Source: Oscillospiraceae bacterium
GTDB lineage: Bacteria; Bacillota; Clostridia; Oscillospirales; Oscillospiraceae
Assembly: GCA_017550645.1 (NCBI GenBank)
Contig: JAFZOI010000023.1
Coordinates: 1 to 33,293 of the forward strand
DNA length: 33,293 bases
Reading direction: 5' to 3'
The stretch's first letter is position 1, and the number at the start of each line of letters is the position of its first letter. Positions 23,418-30,926 of this stretch are shown here, in pieces. Below the pieces are notes generated by a model, which was given only the letters and a program-made list of their open reading frames with translations, was not told where the DNA came from and did not search any database. The translations under genes and the position numbers were made by a program.

Positions 23418-24047
23418 ATGGAGAATATCAAGTCTGCCTTCGGCACTGAGGAGCAGTACGACGCCCTCACTCCCGCCGGCGTCGTCAACGCCATGTTTGA
23501 GCATACCGACGGCGAGGGCCGTCTCGTCATACCCGCGTGGCCCTACGACTTTGTTGACCGCGCCGGTTTCTCCGGCGACGACGCCGGGGAGCTCATGGAG
23601 TGCTTCCTGACGTGGGACGCGGAGGGCCGCGACGCCGTCCTCGAGAAGTTCGGCGCGCTGTGCGCCGCCCTGCGCGAGCTCGCGGGGGAGAACGCGGAGC
23701 CGCTTTCCTCGGAGCTGTCCGACGTTTGGAACGTCTACCTCCGCCCCCTCGCCGAGAGCGCCGAGGCGAACGCCGAGGTGAGCGCCGTCATCGATGCGGT
23801 CTGGGACGATGAAAGGCCCCTGACCGCGGAGGAGCAGGCGGTCTACGACGGATACGTCGAAGCCATGTACGCCGACGCGGAGAGCCGCATCGGCGGCGTC
23901 GCCGCCTACGACGTGATCGTCAGGGCGCAGCGGCTCTGGTTCCTCATGCGCTTAAAAGCGCCGGAGTCCGTCGTGAACGCCGAGGCGAAGCTCCTCGCGC
24001 AGGCCGTGGCCGTCAATACGTACGGCCGCTCGCTCCGCCTGCTCTGA
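23418..24047 (+). CDS. Acidic hypothetical protein
   Basis: The 209-residue protein is strongly acidic, helical and without membrane segments. I do not recognise a family. Features are MFEHTDGEGRLVIPAWPYDF near the start and a regular helical C-terminus (AYDVIVRAQRLWFLMRLKAP). TGGAGGATATATAA precedes the ATG. It is the fourth gene of the protease cluster, with the next gene 18 bases downstream; it might be a substrate adaptor or a substrate, which is only a suggestion from position. Confidence 0.7.
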   Translation: MENIKSAFGTEEQYDALTPAGVVNAMFEHTDGEGRLVIPAWPYDFVDRAGFSGDDAGELMECFLTWDAEGRDAVLEKFGALCAALRELAGENAEPLSSELSDVWNVYLRPLAESAEANAEVSAVIDAVWDDERPLTAEEQAVYDGYVEAMYADAESRIGGVAAYDVIVRAQRLWFLMRLKAPESVVNAEAKLLAQAVAVNTYGRSLRLL

Positions 24048-24065
24048 GATGATAGGAGGATTTCC

Positions 24066-24614
24066 GTGAGCGGCAAATGGGTGCTTTCGATAAGGACGTC
24101 TCTGCCGGGGAAGCGCGTGCTCCCGGACGACGTGAAGACGTCCTTTTTCGTCTTCGACCGCTTCGAGGACGCCCGCGCGGTCATGCGGAAGAAGCTCCGC
24201 GGCTTCGCATACGGTGAGAGCAACGCCATATTCGACGGCGAGGGTCATATCCGCGCGCTCCGCGGCTATACGGAGATCGCGAGATTTGAGAGCATCGGGA
24301 CGGACCGGGAGCTTACGCGCGCCATAAGTACAGCGCAGGACGTGCTTGCAACGGCTCTCGCAGGGGAGAACGCGGCCCTGCCGTTTGAAGATTACTTCGG
24401 AAACGACGGCGCCGTGGGCATTGAAGTCTGCGGGGGCAAGCTGGCCGCTTTTTGGGGCTGCGACGTCCGCCTATGCGCCGTCGACCCGTACTTAAAGACC
24501 GATATTTTTGATATGACGGAGGAGCGGGATTATTTCCTTCACGCCCTTGTCGACTACATGGTGGAGGACTGCGCCGCTGAGCTCTACGTCGATCTCAAGC
24601 GCGCGGAAAACTGA
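24066..24614 (+). CDS. Hypothetical protein, last gene of the protease cluster
   Basis: The 182-residue protein starts at a GTG with AGGAGGA five bases before it. It is soluble, alpha/beta in appearance (KWVLSIRTSLPG, TSFFVFDRFEDARAVMRKKL, ELYVDLKRAEN), with three cysteines in the second half. I do not recognise it. Spacing of 18 bases from the gene before it and a strong terminator after it make it the end of the operon. Confidence 0.7.
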   Translation: MSGKWVLSIRTSLPGKRVLPDDVKTSFFVFDRFEDARAVMRKKLRGFAYGESNAIFDGEGHIRALRGYTEIARFESIGTDRELTRAISTAQDVLATALAGENAALPFEDYFGNDGAVGIEVCGGKLAAFWGCDVRLCAVDPYLKTDIFDMTEERDYFLHALVDYMVEDCAAELYVDLKRAEN

Positions 24615-24617
24615 CCG

Positions 24618-24666
24618 AAAAACCGGCCCGCAGGGATACCTGCGGGCTAGTAAGCTTGGTTTTTTT
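24618..24666 (+). terminator. Terminator of the protease cluster
   Basis: GCCCGCAGG-GATA-CCTGCGGGC stem, with an outer AAAAACC/GGTTTTT pairing, ending in TTTTTTT. Confidence 0.9.
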
Positions 24667-24708
24667 AGTTAGAGAGATTTTTCTCAGCACTTGTTCTTAT
24701 AGAATAAA

Positions 24709-26631
24709 TTATTGGTCTTTTATGTCAAAAAAATCTGCAAGTGCCTTACGAAGAGTTTTTTCTCTTTTCTCATAGAATTCTTTGAAGTTCTTTAGCTTGA
24801 AATAATCCAAAGAAGGCTGTCCGTCAGGAGTTTCAGCTCCGCATATAAAGTTACTAACCGCATACTCGTGCAAGTTGTTCGGCTTTCTACACTCACATAG
24901 CCATTTATCAAGTGGGTTATCGTTCTTTTCGCCCCGATTTCCATATTCATCAAGCAGTTGCAGATTGCCAAATACATTTACATGCTTTTGATAGTATGAG
25001 AACAGTTCTTTGTTGTCTGGAGTATTTCCACCGACTTCCTTATAGAATTCAATCTCATTTTCAGCATATTTTTTAGGATGCATATGATCAAGATCATAGT
25101 AATTAGATGTATTTTGTAAATATTTTCTCGACAACAAGAAAAGAATTCGCTTTATATCTTCTTTGTTTTTGTCGTAAGTTTTGTTTAGAATCGCTGAGAG
25201 TTCTTCGCTACCTATATCAAAATAAGAAGCACCGAGTTCTTTCAGCTTGGACTTTAGAGTCTGGTAATTAAAGATTCTTTTATTCCCAAAAAGCGTAATA
25301 TTGTTTCTATTTTTCCCGAGAGCTTCAACAATTTTGGACATTACTGTATCTGTACTTTGGCTGAAGGCATTGGATAGCAAGACATTTTCATAATATCTTT
25401 CAATTTCTAATGTGGAATCGGGAGAGTTCTTTCCGCCATAATAGAAATAATACGCAATTGGGAGAAACATGCCGTAAGGTGTATTTTTGGAAAATGATAG
25501 TTTTCCTTCAATAAAAGCCTTTTTTGCCTTTATAAACGCATCTACAATATTATCCATCTTTTCTTCGAGTTTGACTGGCAGCTTCCCGGTTGTGTAGTAT
25601 TTCTTAAAAGAAGAATTGTCCGTTCTATATGCCAACCAAATAAAACGCAAAAGATGTTCTTGGGAGAACTTACTCTTTCTGCCCGCACCGTTTTCATCAT
25701 TATTTATTCTGCTAACAGCTTCATCAAACAATTCCCAAAGCTCATCAACGCTCCCGCTTTTAGCTATTTGTGCAAACAACAAGTCGGTAGGATTGATGGG
25801 TTTACCGCTATTGTTCAGTCTAACGAAGACTTCAAATAGCTTTTCAACGGTTTCTTCTCCAGTTTCGATTTTGGATAAATCTACTAAGCTGTACGGGATT
25901 TGTCGAGATTTAAAGCAATAGATTAGCCTTTTGTAGTTCGTTTCTATTTTTGACTTGTTGTCATCAAAATCCCGACAGATACTATCAACTCGCTCTACCT
26001 CCTGCGTTCTTCTTCGTATTTGTTCTCCTTGAGCGTTTGTTCTGTAATACTTATCCTTTTCAGAAAATTGACGTCTATAATTGCTGAGGTATGCCATCTC
26101 TTTGCCTTTTTCCAGTTCGGCCCAAATGTTCTTTACTGGTATCCAAAAGTGCCCATTTTCAATCCGCTCTTTTGAAAAGTATCTGAAAGCGGGCTTCGTG
26201 TTATCTGCCATAACGTCAAAATACAATAAATACTTTTTTCCATCGACGGAATACCTGCAATTAAGTCCTCTATATAACGCAGTTATCCTTTGTTGACCAT
26301 CAATGACACAGTATCTCCTATCTTTTTCGGTGAGAAATCCCGATATTCTTCTTTGACCTTCAATGTTTAAGCTATTTTCATTGGTATTGATGGGGTAGAA
26401 CGCAGTTGCCTTACGATCATCTTCGCTGCTTAATTGCCACAGAAGAAGATTTCCTATCGGAAAACCTTTTAATAAACTATCAAAAAAGTCAGCAATATCT
26501 TCCTTTGCCCACACAAAACCCCTTTGTATGGCAGGGAGGCAAAACATTTTTTTGTTTACAGCCTCTTGAATGTCGATAAAGGAGAGTTCCCCTTGAGCGT
26601 GCACTTTTTTTCCAGCAAGTTTGTTTGCCAT
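24709..26631 (-). CDS. DUF262/DUF1524 restriction-like protein (GmrSD type)
   Basis: This 640-residue protein has the two-domain plan of single-chain GmrSD/type IV restriction enzymes. The N-terminal DUF262 (ParB-like NTPase fold) shows IQRGFVWAKEDIADFFDSLL (35-54), FPIGNLLLW and the signature VIDGQQRITALY (DGQQR 111-115), then FVRLNNSGKPINPTDLLFA. The C-terminal DUF1524 HNH-type nuclease shows LDHMHPKK (Asp515, His516, Pro519), GNLQLL with Asn556, and NDNPLDKW. Such proteins cut modified or otherwise foreign DNA using NTP hydrolysis, protecting against phage. The gene is very AT-rich against a GC-rich background, so it is probably acquired. AGAAGGATTATC precedes the ATG. No separate methylase is present, as expected for type IV. 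Confidence 0.92.
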   Translation of the reverse strand: MANKLAGKKVHAQGELSFIDIQEAVNKKMFCLPAIQRGFVWAKEDIADFFDSLLKGFPIGNLLLWQLSSEDDRKATAFYPINTNENSLNIEGQRRISGFLTEKDRRYCVIDGQQRITALYRGLNCRYSVDGKKYLLYFDVMADNTKPAFRYFSKERIENGHFWIPVKNIWAELEKGKEMAYLSNYRRQFSEKDKYYRTNAQGEQIRRRTQEVERVDSICRDFDDNKSKIETNYKRLIYCFKSRQIPYSLVDLSKIETGEETVEKLFEVFVRLNNSGKPINPTDLLFAQIAKSGSVDELWELFDEAVSRINNDENGAGRKSKFSQEHLLRFIWLAYRTDNSSFKKYYTTGKLPVKLEEKMDNIVDAFIKAKKAFIEGKLSFSKNTPYGMFLPIAYYFYYGGKNSPDSTLEIERYYENVLLSNAFSQSTDTVMSKIVEALGKNRNNITLFGNKRIFNYQTLKSKLKELGASYFDIGSEELSAILNKTYDKNKEDIKRILFLLSRKYLQNTSNYYDLDHMHPKKYAENEIEFYKEVGGNTPDNKELFSYYQKHVNVFGNLQLLDEYGNRGEKNDNPLDKWLCECRKPNNLHEYAVSNFICGAETPDGQPSLDYFKLKNFKEFYEKREKTLRKALADFFDIKDQ

Positions 26632-26715
26632 GATAATCCTTCTTTCTACATATTAGAGGTTTTTTGGTCTCTGTAAATATAGCGACAATAAAAGCTGCCT
26701 TAATTGATTACCTCT

Positions 26716-28245
26716 CTACCCCTCCTTCGCCACTCTCACCAACTCCTCCCAGACTTTGACCATCGCATACGTATCCAGCTCGCAGTATTTGAGCAGCTCG
26801 CGGCGGGCTTTTGCCCGCTCGTCCGGCGGCATGTCCTTTATCTTCGGGAAGATCGCCATCGCCTCGCCGCCGTTGTGGACGCCCTCAAGATTGTGGTAGT
26901 CGAGCTCCGGATCGTCCGGGTAGATGGCCGGCAGGACGCTCTTTATCGAGAAGGAGCCGCCCATGGCGCGGTTGTAGTAGCAGCCCGACTGGAATGGTAC
27001 GAGCAAGTCGACGATGTTGTCCCTGATACTCAGAAGATGCTCCGCGAGATCGGGAAATTCCTCCGCGAGCTCCTTCAGCCGCGTGCACTCGAAGGCCTTG
27101 TTGTACGCCGTGACGCAGACGTCCGCGGGGATATCCTCGCAGAGCCGCTCGGCTATGGCGCGGCGCGGGTCCGTCCCGGACTCGGCGAGGAACTCCTTGT
27201 GCAGGAGCTCGCCGTCCTCGCGCTCTATGTAGTGCAGCGAATACTGGAACGGTATCTGCGTATACGGCCGCGTCCCGACAAACTGCGGGACGACCGGCTG
27301 CATGGTCTCGAAATCGAGGAAGTACAGCGGATATGAGAGCTTGTCCAGAAACGCGGAAATGCCCGCGCGGTCGACGTACGTCCCGAGCTCCTTCGTCCCG
27401 TATTCGAGCTGGCGGAGCTGCTTTTCGTTCTTGATCGGCGCGTTCATGAGCAGGTCGCGGTAGGCGATCCACCCCTTGTAGTAGTATTCGAGCTTCTTAT
27501 TGAAATTGAGCCGATATAGGTCGAAGACGGACTTTTCCGGCACGCCGCGCGAGCAGTACTGCCAGAAGGCGCACTTATACGGCTTGCGGCAGTTTGCGTT
27601 GAGGTCGATGTCCGGCTCGTCCTCCGACGCGAGGAGCTTTTCGGCGATGGCGACGTTGTATTCGATGTTCCCTATCTCCGTCCTCACGGCCTCCGAGACG
27701 TCGGAAACGTAGAAAAGCCCGGTCAGATCGAGCGTGCCGTCGAAGACGTAGTCGCCGTTGAGGCAGACGAGATATGTGCCCGTGACGTTGACGCCGCAGT
27801 GCTCGAGAACGTACTTCTGATAGGAGACGTCCGCGATATAGATCTCCTTGTCGTCTCCGTACGAGCCGTCGGGCTGCGAGTGCTTGGTCGAGCTCTTGAC
27901 CTCGTAGACGGCCCAGCCGTCCCCGTCCTTACGGAGGATGTCCACGGCGCAGTAGAGGCCGTTATATGAAAACGACGCCTCGCAGATATTCTCCGTGCCC
28001 TTCGCCATCTCGGCCTCCGTGGCGGATATCATGGCCGCGAGGTCGAGCTTGTCGCCGTCGCGGACCGTGACCTCGACGTACGGGCCGAAGAGCCCCATCG
28101 CAAGGTCGCCGACCTCGTTGCCGGCCTCCATGCGGGCGAGAACGCTCCCGTCTAAAAACGCGGCATCGGGTCTGTATCTGCGCAGCCATGCGATCTTCGG
28201 GCACTGCCACAGCCCGCAGTATTTTGATTTGGACAGATAAACCAT
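26716..28245 (-). CDS. DUF2779 two-nuclease protein (Cas4-like plus RNase H-fold)
   Basis: The 509-residue protein matches DUF2779. The first part is a PD-(D/E)xK nuclease of the Cas4/RecB group: Cys10 near the N-terminus, Asp102 and EVK (Glu115, Lys117) in the active site, then a C-terminal cysteine cluster (Cys219, 225, 231 in NCRKPYKCAFWQYC), which together could hold a [4Fe-4S] cluster. The second part (from ~305) is a DnaQ/RNase H-fold 3'-5' exonuclease: LYFLDFET (Asp311, Glu313), TAYNKAFE around Asn382 and YCELDTYAM with Asp491. Its cellular job is unknown; DNA repair or defence fit. It is GC-rich like the host, unlike the DUF262 gene 84 bases downstream, and has its own promoter. Confidence 0.88.
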   Translation of the reverse strand: MVYLSKSKYCGLWQCPKIAWLRRYRPDAAFLDGSVLARMEAGNEVGDLAMGLFGPYVEVTVRDGDKLDLAAMISATEAEMAKGTENICEASFSYNGLYCAVDILRKDGDGWAVYEVKSSTKHSQPDGSYGDDKEIYIADVSYQKYVLEHCGVNVTGTYLVCLNGDYVFDGTLDLTGLFYVSDVSEAVRTEIGNIEYNVAIAEKLLASEDEPDIDLNANCRKPYKCAFWQYCSRGVPEKSVFDLYRLNFNKKLEYYYKGWIAYRDLLMNAPIKNEKQLRQLEYGTKELGTYVDRAGISAFLDKLSYPLYFLDFETMQPVVPQFVGTRPYTQIPFQYSLHYIEREDGELLHKEFLAESGTDPRRAIAERLCEDIPADVCVTAYNKAFECTRLKELAEEFPDLAEHLLSIRDNIVDLLVPFQSGCYYNRAMGGSFSIKSVLPAIYPDDPELDYHNLEGVHNGGEAMAIFPKIKDMPPDERAKARRELLKYCELDTYAMVKVWEELVRVAKEG

Positions 28246-28565
28246 GAAACGCCCTCCGGATCGTCGTTGTCGGTTTTTCTTTTATTTTAATGGCTGTTTC
28301 TCGGCAAGTCAACCAGAAGAGGGAGATTTCGTGAGCCGTTTATCTTATGCTATCGTCTTGTCGGTACCATTTTGGGGACGTTTCATGCGGTAGAACCGTG
28401 TTTGTCGGCAGATCAAAAACGAAACAGGAAATGATCCGCGTCGTTTCCGGAACCGTCCGATAACGGCGCCGCCGTCCGTTCGCCGCTCAAAGTCCGTTTT
28501 AACGGACAGACGGCGGGTTATTATGTAACCCGCAAAGGCAAAAACACGATTCGGGAGTGAACGGA
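28246..28565. other. Gene-free divergent spacer
   Basis: This 320-base gap holds the DUF2779 promoter (28284-28312) and two small hairpins, GTCCGT-TTTA-ACGGAC (28492-28507) and CGGGTTA-TTATG-TAACCCG (about 28513-28531), close to the next gene. I see no gene or known RNA in it. Confidence 0.5.
28284..28312 (-). promoter_or_regulatory. DUF2779 promoter
   Basis: TTGACT (28307-28312), 17 bases, then TAAAAT (28284-28289) on the minus strand, about 38 bases before the start codon. Confidence 0.7.
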
Positions 28566-29129
28566 ATGATATTCTATATTGCGGATACGTACTTTGGGGA
28601 CGAGCGCGCGGTCGTCAGGTACGCGCGGCCTTACGCGGACGCGGCCGAGGCGGAGGAGATGCTGACCGAGATGTGGAACTGCACCGTCTCCGCCAACGAC
28701 GAGGTCTATATCCTCGGCGGCATGTTCGGCAGGCGCGTCGGGGACCCCGGCAGGACCCTTGACGCGCTCGAGGGCAGGAAGATCCTCGTCGCCGGCGGGG
28801 CTGAGATAGCGTGGATGAAGCGGCGGGGCGCCCTCAGGTACTTCGACTGCATCGCGCAGTGCGCCGAGACAGCCGACCGCGGCGCGGAGGTAGTGATGCG
28901 CCGCCGCCCGCCGGTCGCGTGGAAGCGCGGCGACGGGTTCGCCGTCCACGGCACGACGCATACCGACGTCGGAGGCAGGCTCCTCGCGTACGCGCGGGAC
29001 GACAGAGGCGTGCTCAACGCGAGCGTTGACGTCAACGGGTACCGCCCCGTGACGTTCGAGGAGATGCTCGTCAACAACGAACTGTTCAGGGAGGGGCTGA
29101 GGATAGGTGAATGCCGGGTCGGAGCATAA
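28566..29129 (+). CDS. Metallophosphoesterase-fold protein lacking metal ligands
   Basis: The 187-residue protein follows the small phage-type calcineurin-like phosphoesterases along its whole length: FYIADTYFGD, RPYADAAEAEEMLTEMWN, DEVYILGGMFG, LEGRKILVAGGAE, RRRPPVAWKRG and FAVHGTTHT. In active relatives these read DTHFG, GDFxxG, GNHD, SHYP and HGHTH. Here DTH is DTY (Tyr9), GD is GG (52), GNHD is GGAE (77-80), SHYP is RRRPP and HGHTH is HGTTH (128-132). Only Asp7 and two histidines persist, so it is probably a catalytically dead binding protein. The ATG at 28566 (behind GGGAG) is preferred to the GTG at 28557. The next gene overlaps its end by 23 bases. Confidence 0.78.
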   Translation: MIFYIADTYFGDERAVVRYARPYADAAEAEEMLTEMWNCTVSANDEVYILGGMFGRRVGDPGRTLDALEGRKILVAGGAEIAWMKRRGALRYFDCIAQCAETADRGAEVVMRRRPPVAWKRGDGFAVHGTTHTDVGGRLLAYARDDRGVLNASVDVNGYRPVTFEEMLVNNELFREGLRIGECRVGA

Positions 29130-29844
29130 GGCGACGGACTATTACGACTACATAGATTCCCGCGACGTAAGGGAGCATTTGAGGGCTGTCGGCTTTCATC
29201 TCTCGCCGCGCGACGCGGCATATCTCGCCGCGGAAAGCCGCAGGCTGAGCGTCGCGGAGCGGCGCGCGGCGTGGGCGGAGATCATGCGCGGCCTCGGCGA
29301 TTGCGCCTTCGGGCGGCTCGTGTCGGAGGCCGTCGAGCGGGACGAAGCGCTCCTTGCGGAGCTCTCCGCGCCCGGCGCGCACGCCTTCCAGTGCGTCTGC
29401 CGCGGCGAAGACGGGGAGACGGTCGAGACCCGCCGCGGCGTTTCGCTCGCGGAGTGCGTGAGCCTCGCGCGCGGGGCGCAGTATACCGAGATATCCCGCC
29501 GCACGCCCGGCGGCGGCCACGTGCACGGCCTGCTCGACGGCGCAGGCAGGGTCATGCGGCTCTCCGGCGACGGACGGATCGCGGACGGCTTCGAGCGGCT
29601 CGCGTTCGAGTTCCCTAGCCCGTTTACGGAGGGCGAGAGGCTCCGCGTCGTCGGCGGCGAGGGGATATTCGCCCGCGCGGAGCTCAAATATCTCGGCTGC
29701 CGGTTCGAGCCGGGGCTCGGCATGCTCGCCGACTGCGAGTACGTGAACGCTCTCGGCGAAACGGCCCGCTCGGGCCAGCTCCTCCTCCGCCTCGAGCGCA
29801 GAGACGAAGACGCGCGGACAAGGGAAACGGAGCCCCGGACATAA
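29107..29844 (+). CDS. Hypothetical protein coupled to the pseudo-phosphoesterase
   Basis: The 245-residue protein starts at a GTG inside the end of the previous gene. Its N-terminus (YYDYIDSRDVREHLRAVGF, then LSPRDAAYLAAESR) resembles a recurrent Firmicutes pattern in which a YxxSRDVREHxRxxG helix leads a DNA- or protein-binding module; I recall this pattern only loosely and cannot name a family. The rest is a mixed domain with a possible strand-rich C-terminus (RLRVVGGEGIFARAELKYLG). Overlap implies translational coupling and possibly a shared function with the dead phosphoesterase. Confidence 0.72.
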   Translation: MNAGSEHKATDYYDYIDSRDVREHLRAVGFHLSPRDAAYLAAESRRLSVAERRAAWAEIMRGLGDCAFGRLVSEAVERDEALLAELSAPGAHAFQCVCRGEDGETVETRRGVSLAECVSLARGAQYTEISRRTPGGGHVHGLLDGAGRVMRLSGDGRIADGFERLAFEFPSPFTEGERLRVVGGEGIFARAELKYLGCRFEPGLGMLADCEYVNALGETARSGQLLLRLERRDEDARTRETEPRT

Positions 29845-29866
29845 GCGGGGTACTGCATTCCGGCGC

Positions 29867-29895
29867 TTTACTGTTTTTCGTAATGGTACTATAAT
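29867..29895 (+). promoter_or_regulatory. Promoter of the gene at 29954
   Basis: TTTACT (29867-29872), 17 bases, then a perfect TATAAT (29890-29895). Confidence 0.65.
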
Positions 29896-29953
29896 AAATC
29901 AAAACGGAACAGGGTCCGGCCGCATCTTTCGGCCTGTATAAAGGAGTATATTT

Positions 29954-30304
29954 ATGGGAAACTATAGCATTAACGTGCTCAAGCTCTTAAAAAGGCAACT
30001 GGAATTGCATTTTCTGTCCAATATCAAGGATGACGAACGTCAGGCGTCCGATATGAAATATTTGGATGAGGCGACGGATTTTGTCAAAGTTGAATTTGAA
30101 GATGCTATGTTTGCCGTACGTTTGTATCAGGCGCAGAAAAACTCAAGAGAATTGAATAATCTGAAGAAGGGTTATCTGGATTTGTGCCGGGACATTAAGA
30201 AGAAGGTCGGCAGCGTTACGGAGGAATCGTTTGTTTATCAGCCTTTGGAAGACCTGATCCGGAGGATAGACAGCGAACTCACGTTGAGACCCGAAAAGCG
30301 GTAA
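29954..30304 (+). CDS. Helical hypothetical protein
   Basis: The 116-residue protein is almost entirely charged helix (NVLKLLKRQLELHFLSNI, EDAMFAVRLYQAQKNSREL) and probably a small coiled or bundled protein. No family is recognised. It is AT-richer than the host, has its own promoter and a good AAAGGAG ribosome binding site, and ends before a bidirectional terminator. 30305-30420 shows nothing else. Confidence 0.75.
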   Translation: MGNYSINVLKLLKRQLELHFLSNIKDDERQASDMKYLDEATDFVKVEFEDAMFAVRLYQAQKNSRELNNLKKGYLDLCRDIKKKVGSVTEESFVYQPLEDLIRRIDSELTLRPEKR

Positions 30305-30420
30305 TGACCGCAGCGGAGGCCGAAGCACAGGAAAAGCAGTCATTCGCGACGACCCGCTCGGGGCTCCCACTCCTCGGTCCGGCGCGCTTGGGATAAGAAC
30401 GCGCGAACCGCTCGATCATC

Positions 30421-30460
30421 AAAAAGAAGCACCCGTCCGATTGGACGGATGCTTCTTTTC
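30421..30460. terminator. Bidirectional terminator
   Basis: AAAAGAAGCACCCGTCC / GGACGGATGCTTCTTTT, 17-bp stem with one mismatch and a GATT loop, A- and T-rich on both sides. It shares the ACCCGTCC core seen in the hairpins at 7626 and 14732. Confidence 0.8.
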
Positions 30461-30577
30461 AATGGTCAAGCGGTGAATAACGCACTTGAGCAAGCACATT
30501 TCAAAAACGTTGAAAAACCTATGTTTTCAGGCAAAAAGCGCACGGGTTTCTCATAAAAATGTACAAGGAGAAACGAC

Positions 30578-30868
30578 ATGAAAAGCTTTATCGAGGAGCT
30601 CTATTACGGCAATATCGACCCGCAGAACAGCGGCTTTGAGGATGACGAGGGCGTACAGCGCACAATGCTGACGATCCGGGAGAACGAGGAGTTTCTTGCC
30701 GATACGCTGACCGGCGAGGAGAAGAATCGCTTCCTCGACTTTGCCGACGCCTGGTCTGCCTTCAACGGCGACTCCACTCTGGACGGCTTCGTCACCGGCT
30801 TCCGGTTGGGAGCCTGTTTTGTAATGGATACGTTCCTGCCCGGACCGCCAGTGAAGGACGAAGAATAA
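30578..30868 (+). CDS. Small DUF6809-like protein
   Basis: The 96-residue protein opens MKSFIEELYYGNIDPQ and closes with FVTGFRLGACFVMDTFLPG, the pattern I associate with DUF6809, small helical proteins frequent on clostridial chromosomes and integrative elements; the number is from memory. The function is unknown. AAGGAG precedes the ATG. A TGAAAA/TTTTCA inverted repeat at 30511-30529 lies upstream. Confidence 0.8.
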   Translation: MKSFIEELYYGNIDPQNSGFEDDEGVQRTMLTIRENEEFLADTLTGEEKNRFLDFADAWSAFNGDSTLDGFVTGFRLGACFVMDTFLPGPPVKDEE

Positions 30869-30878
30869 CCATACTACG

Positions 30879-30920
30879 GCTCAGCCCCTGCCTTGAAGCC
30901 AAGGCAGGGGCTGAGATTTT
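30879..30920. terminator. Bidirectional terminator between convergent genes
   Basis: CTCAGCCCCTGCCTTG / CAAGGCAGGGGCTGAG, a perfect 16-bp stem followed by ATTTTACT, between the stop codons of the DUF6809-like gene and the flavodoxin lipoprotein gene. Confidence 0.88.
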
Positions 30921-30926
30921 ACTATA

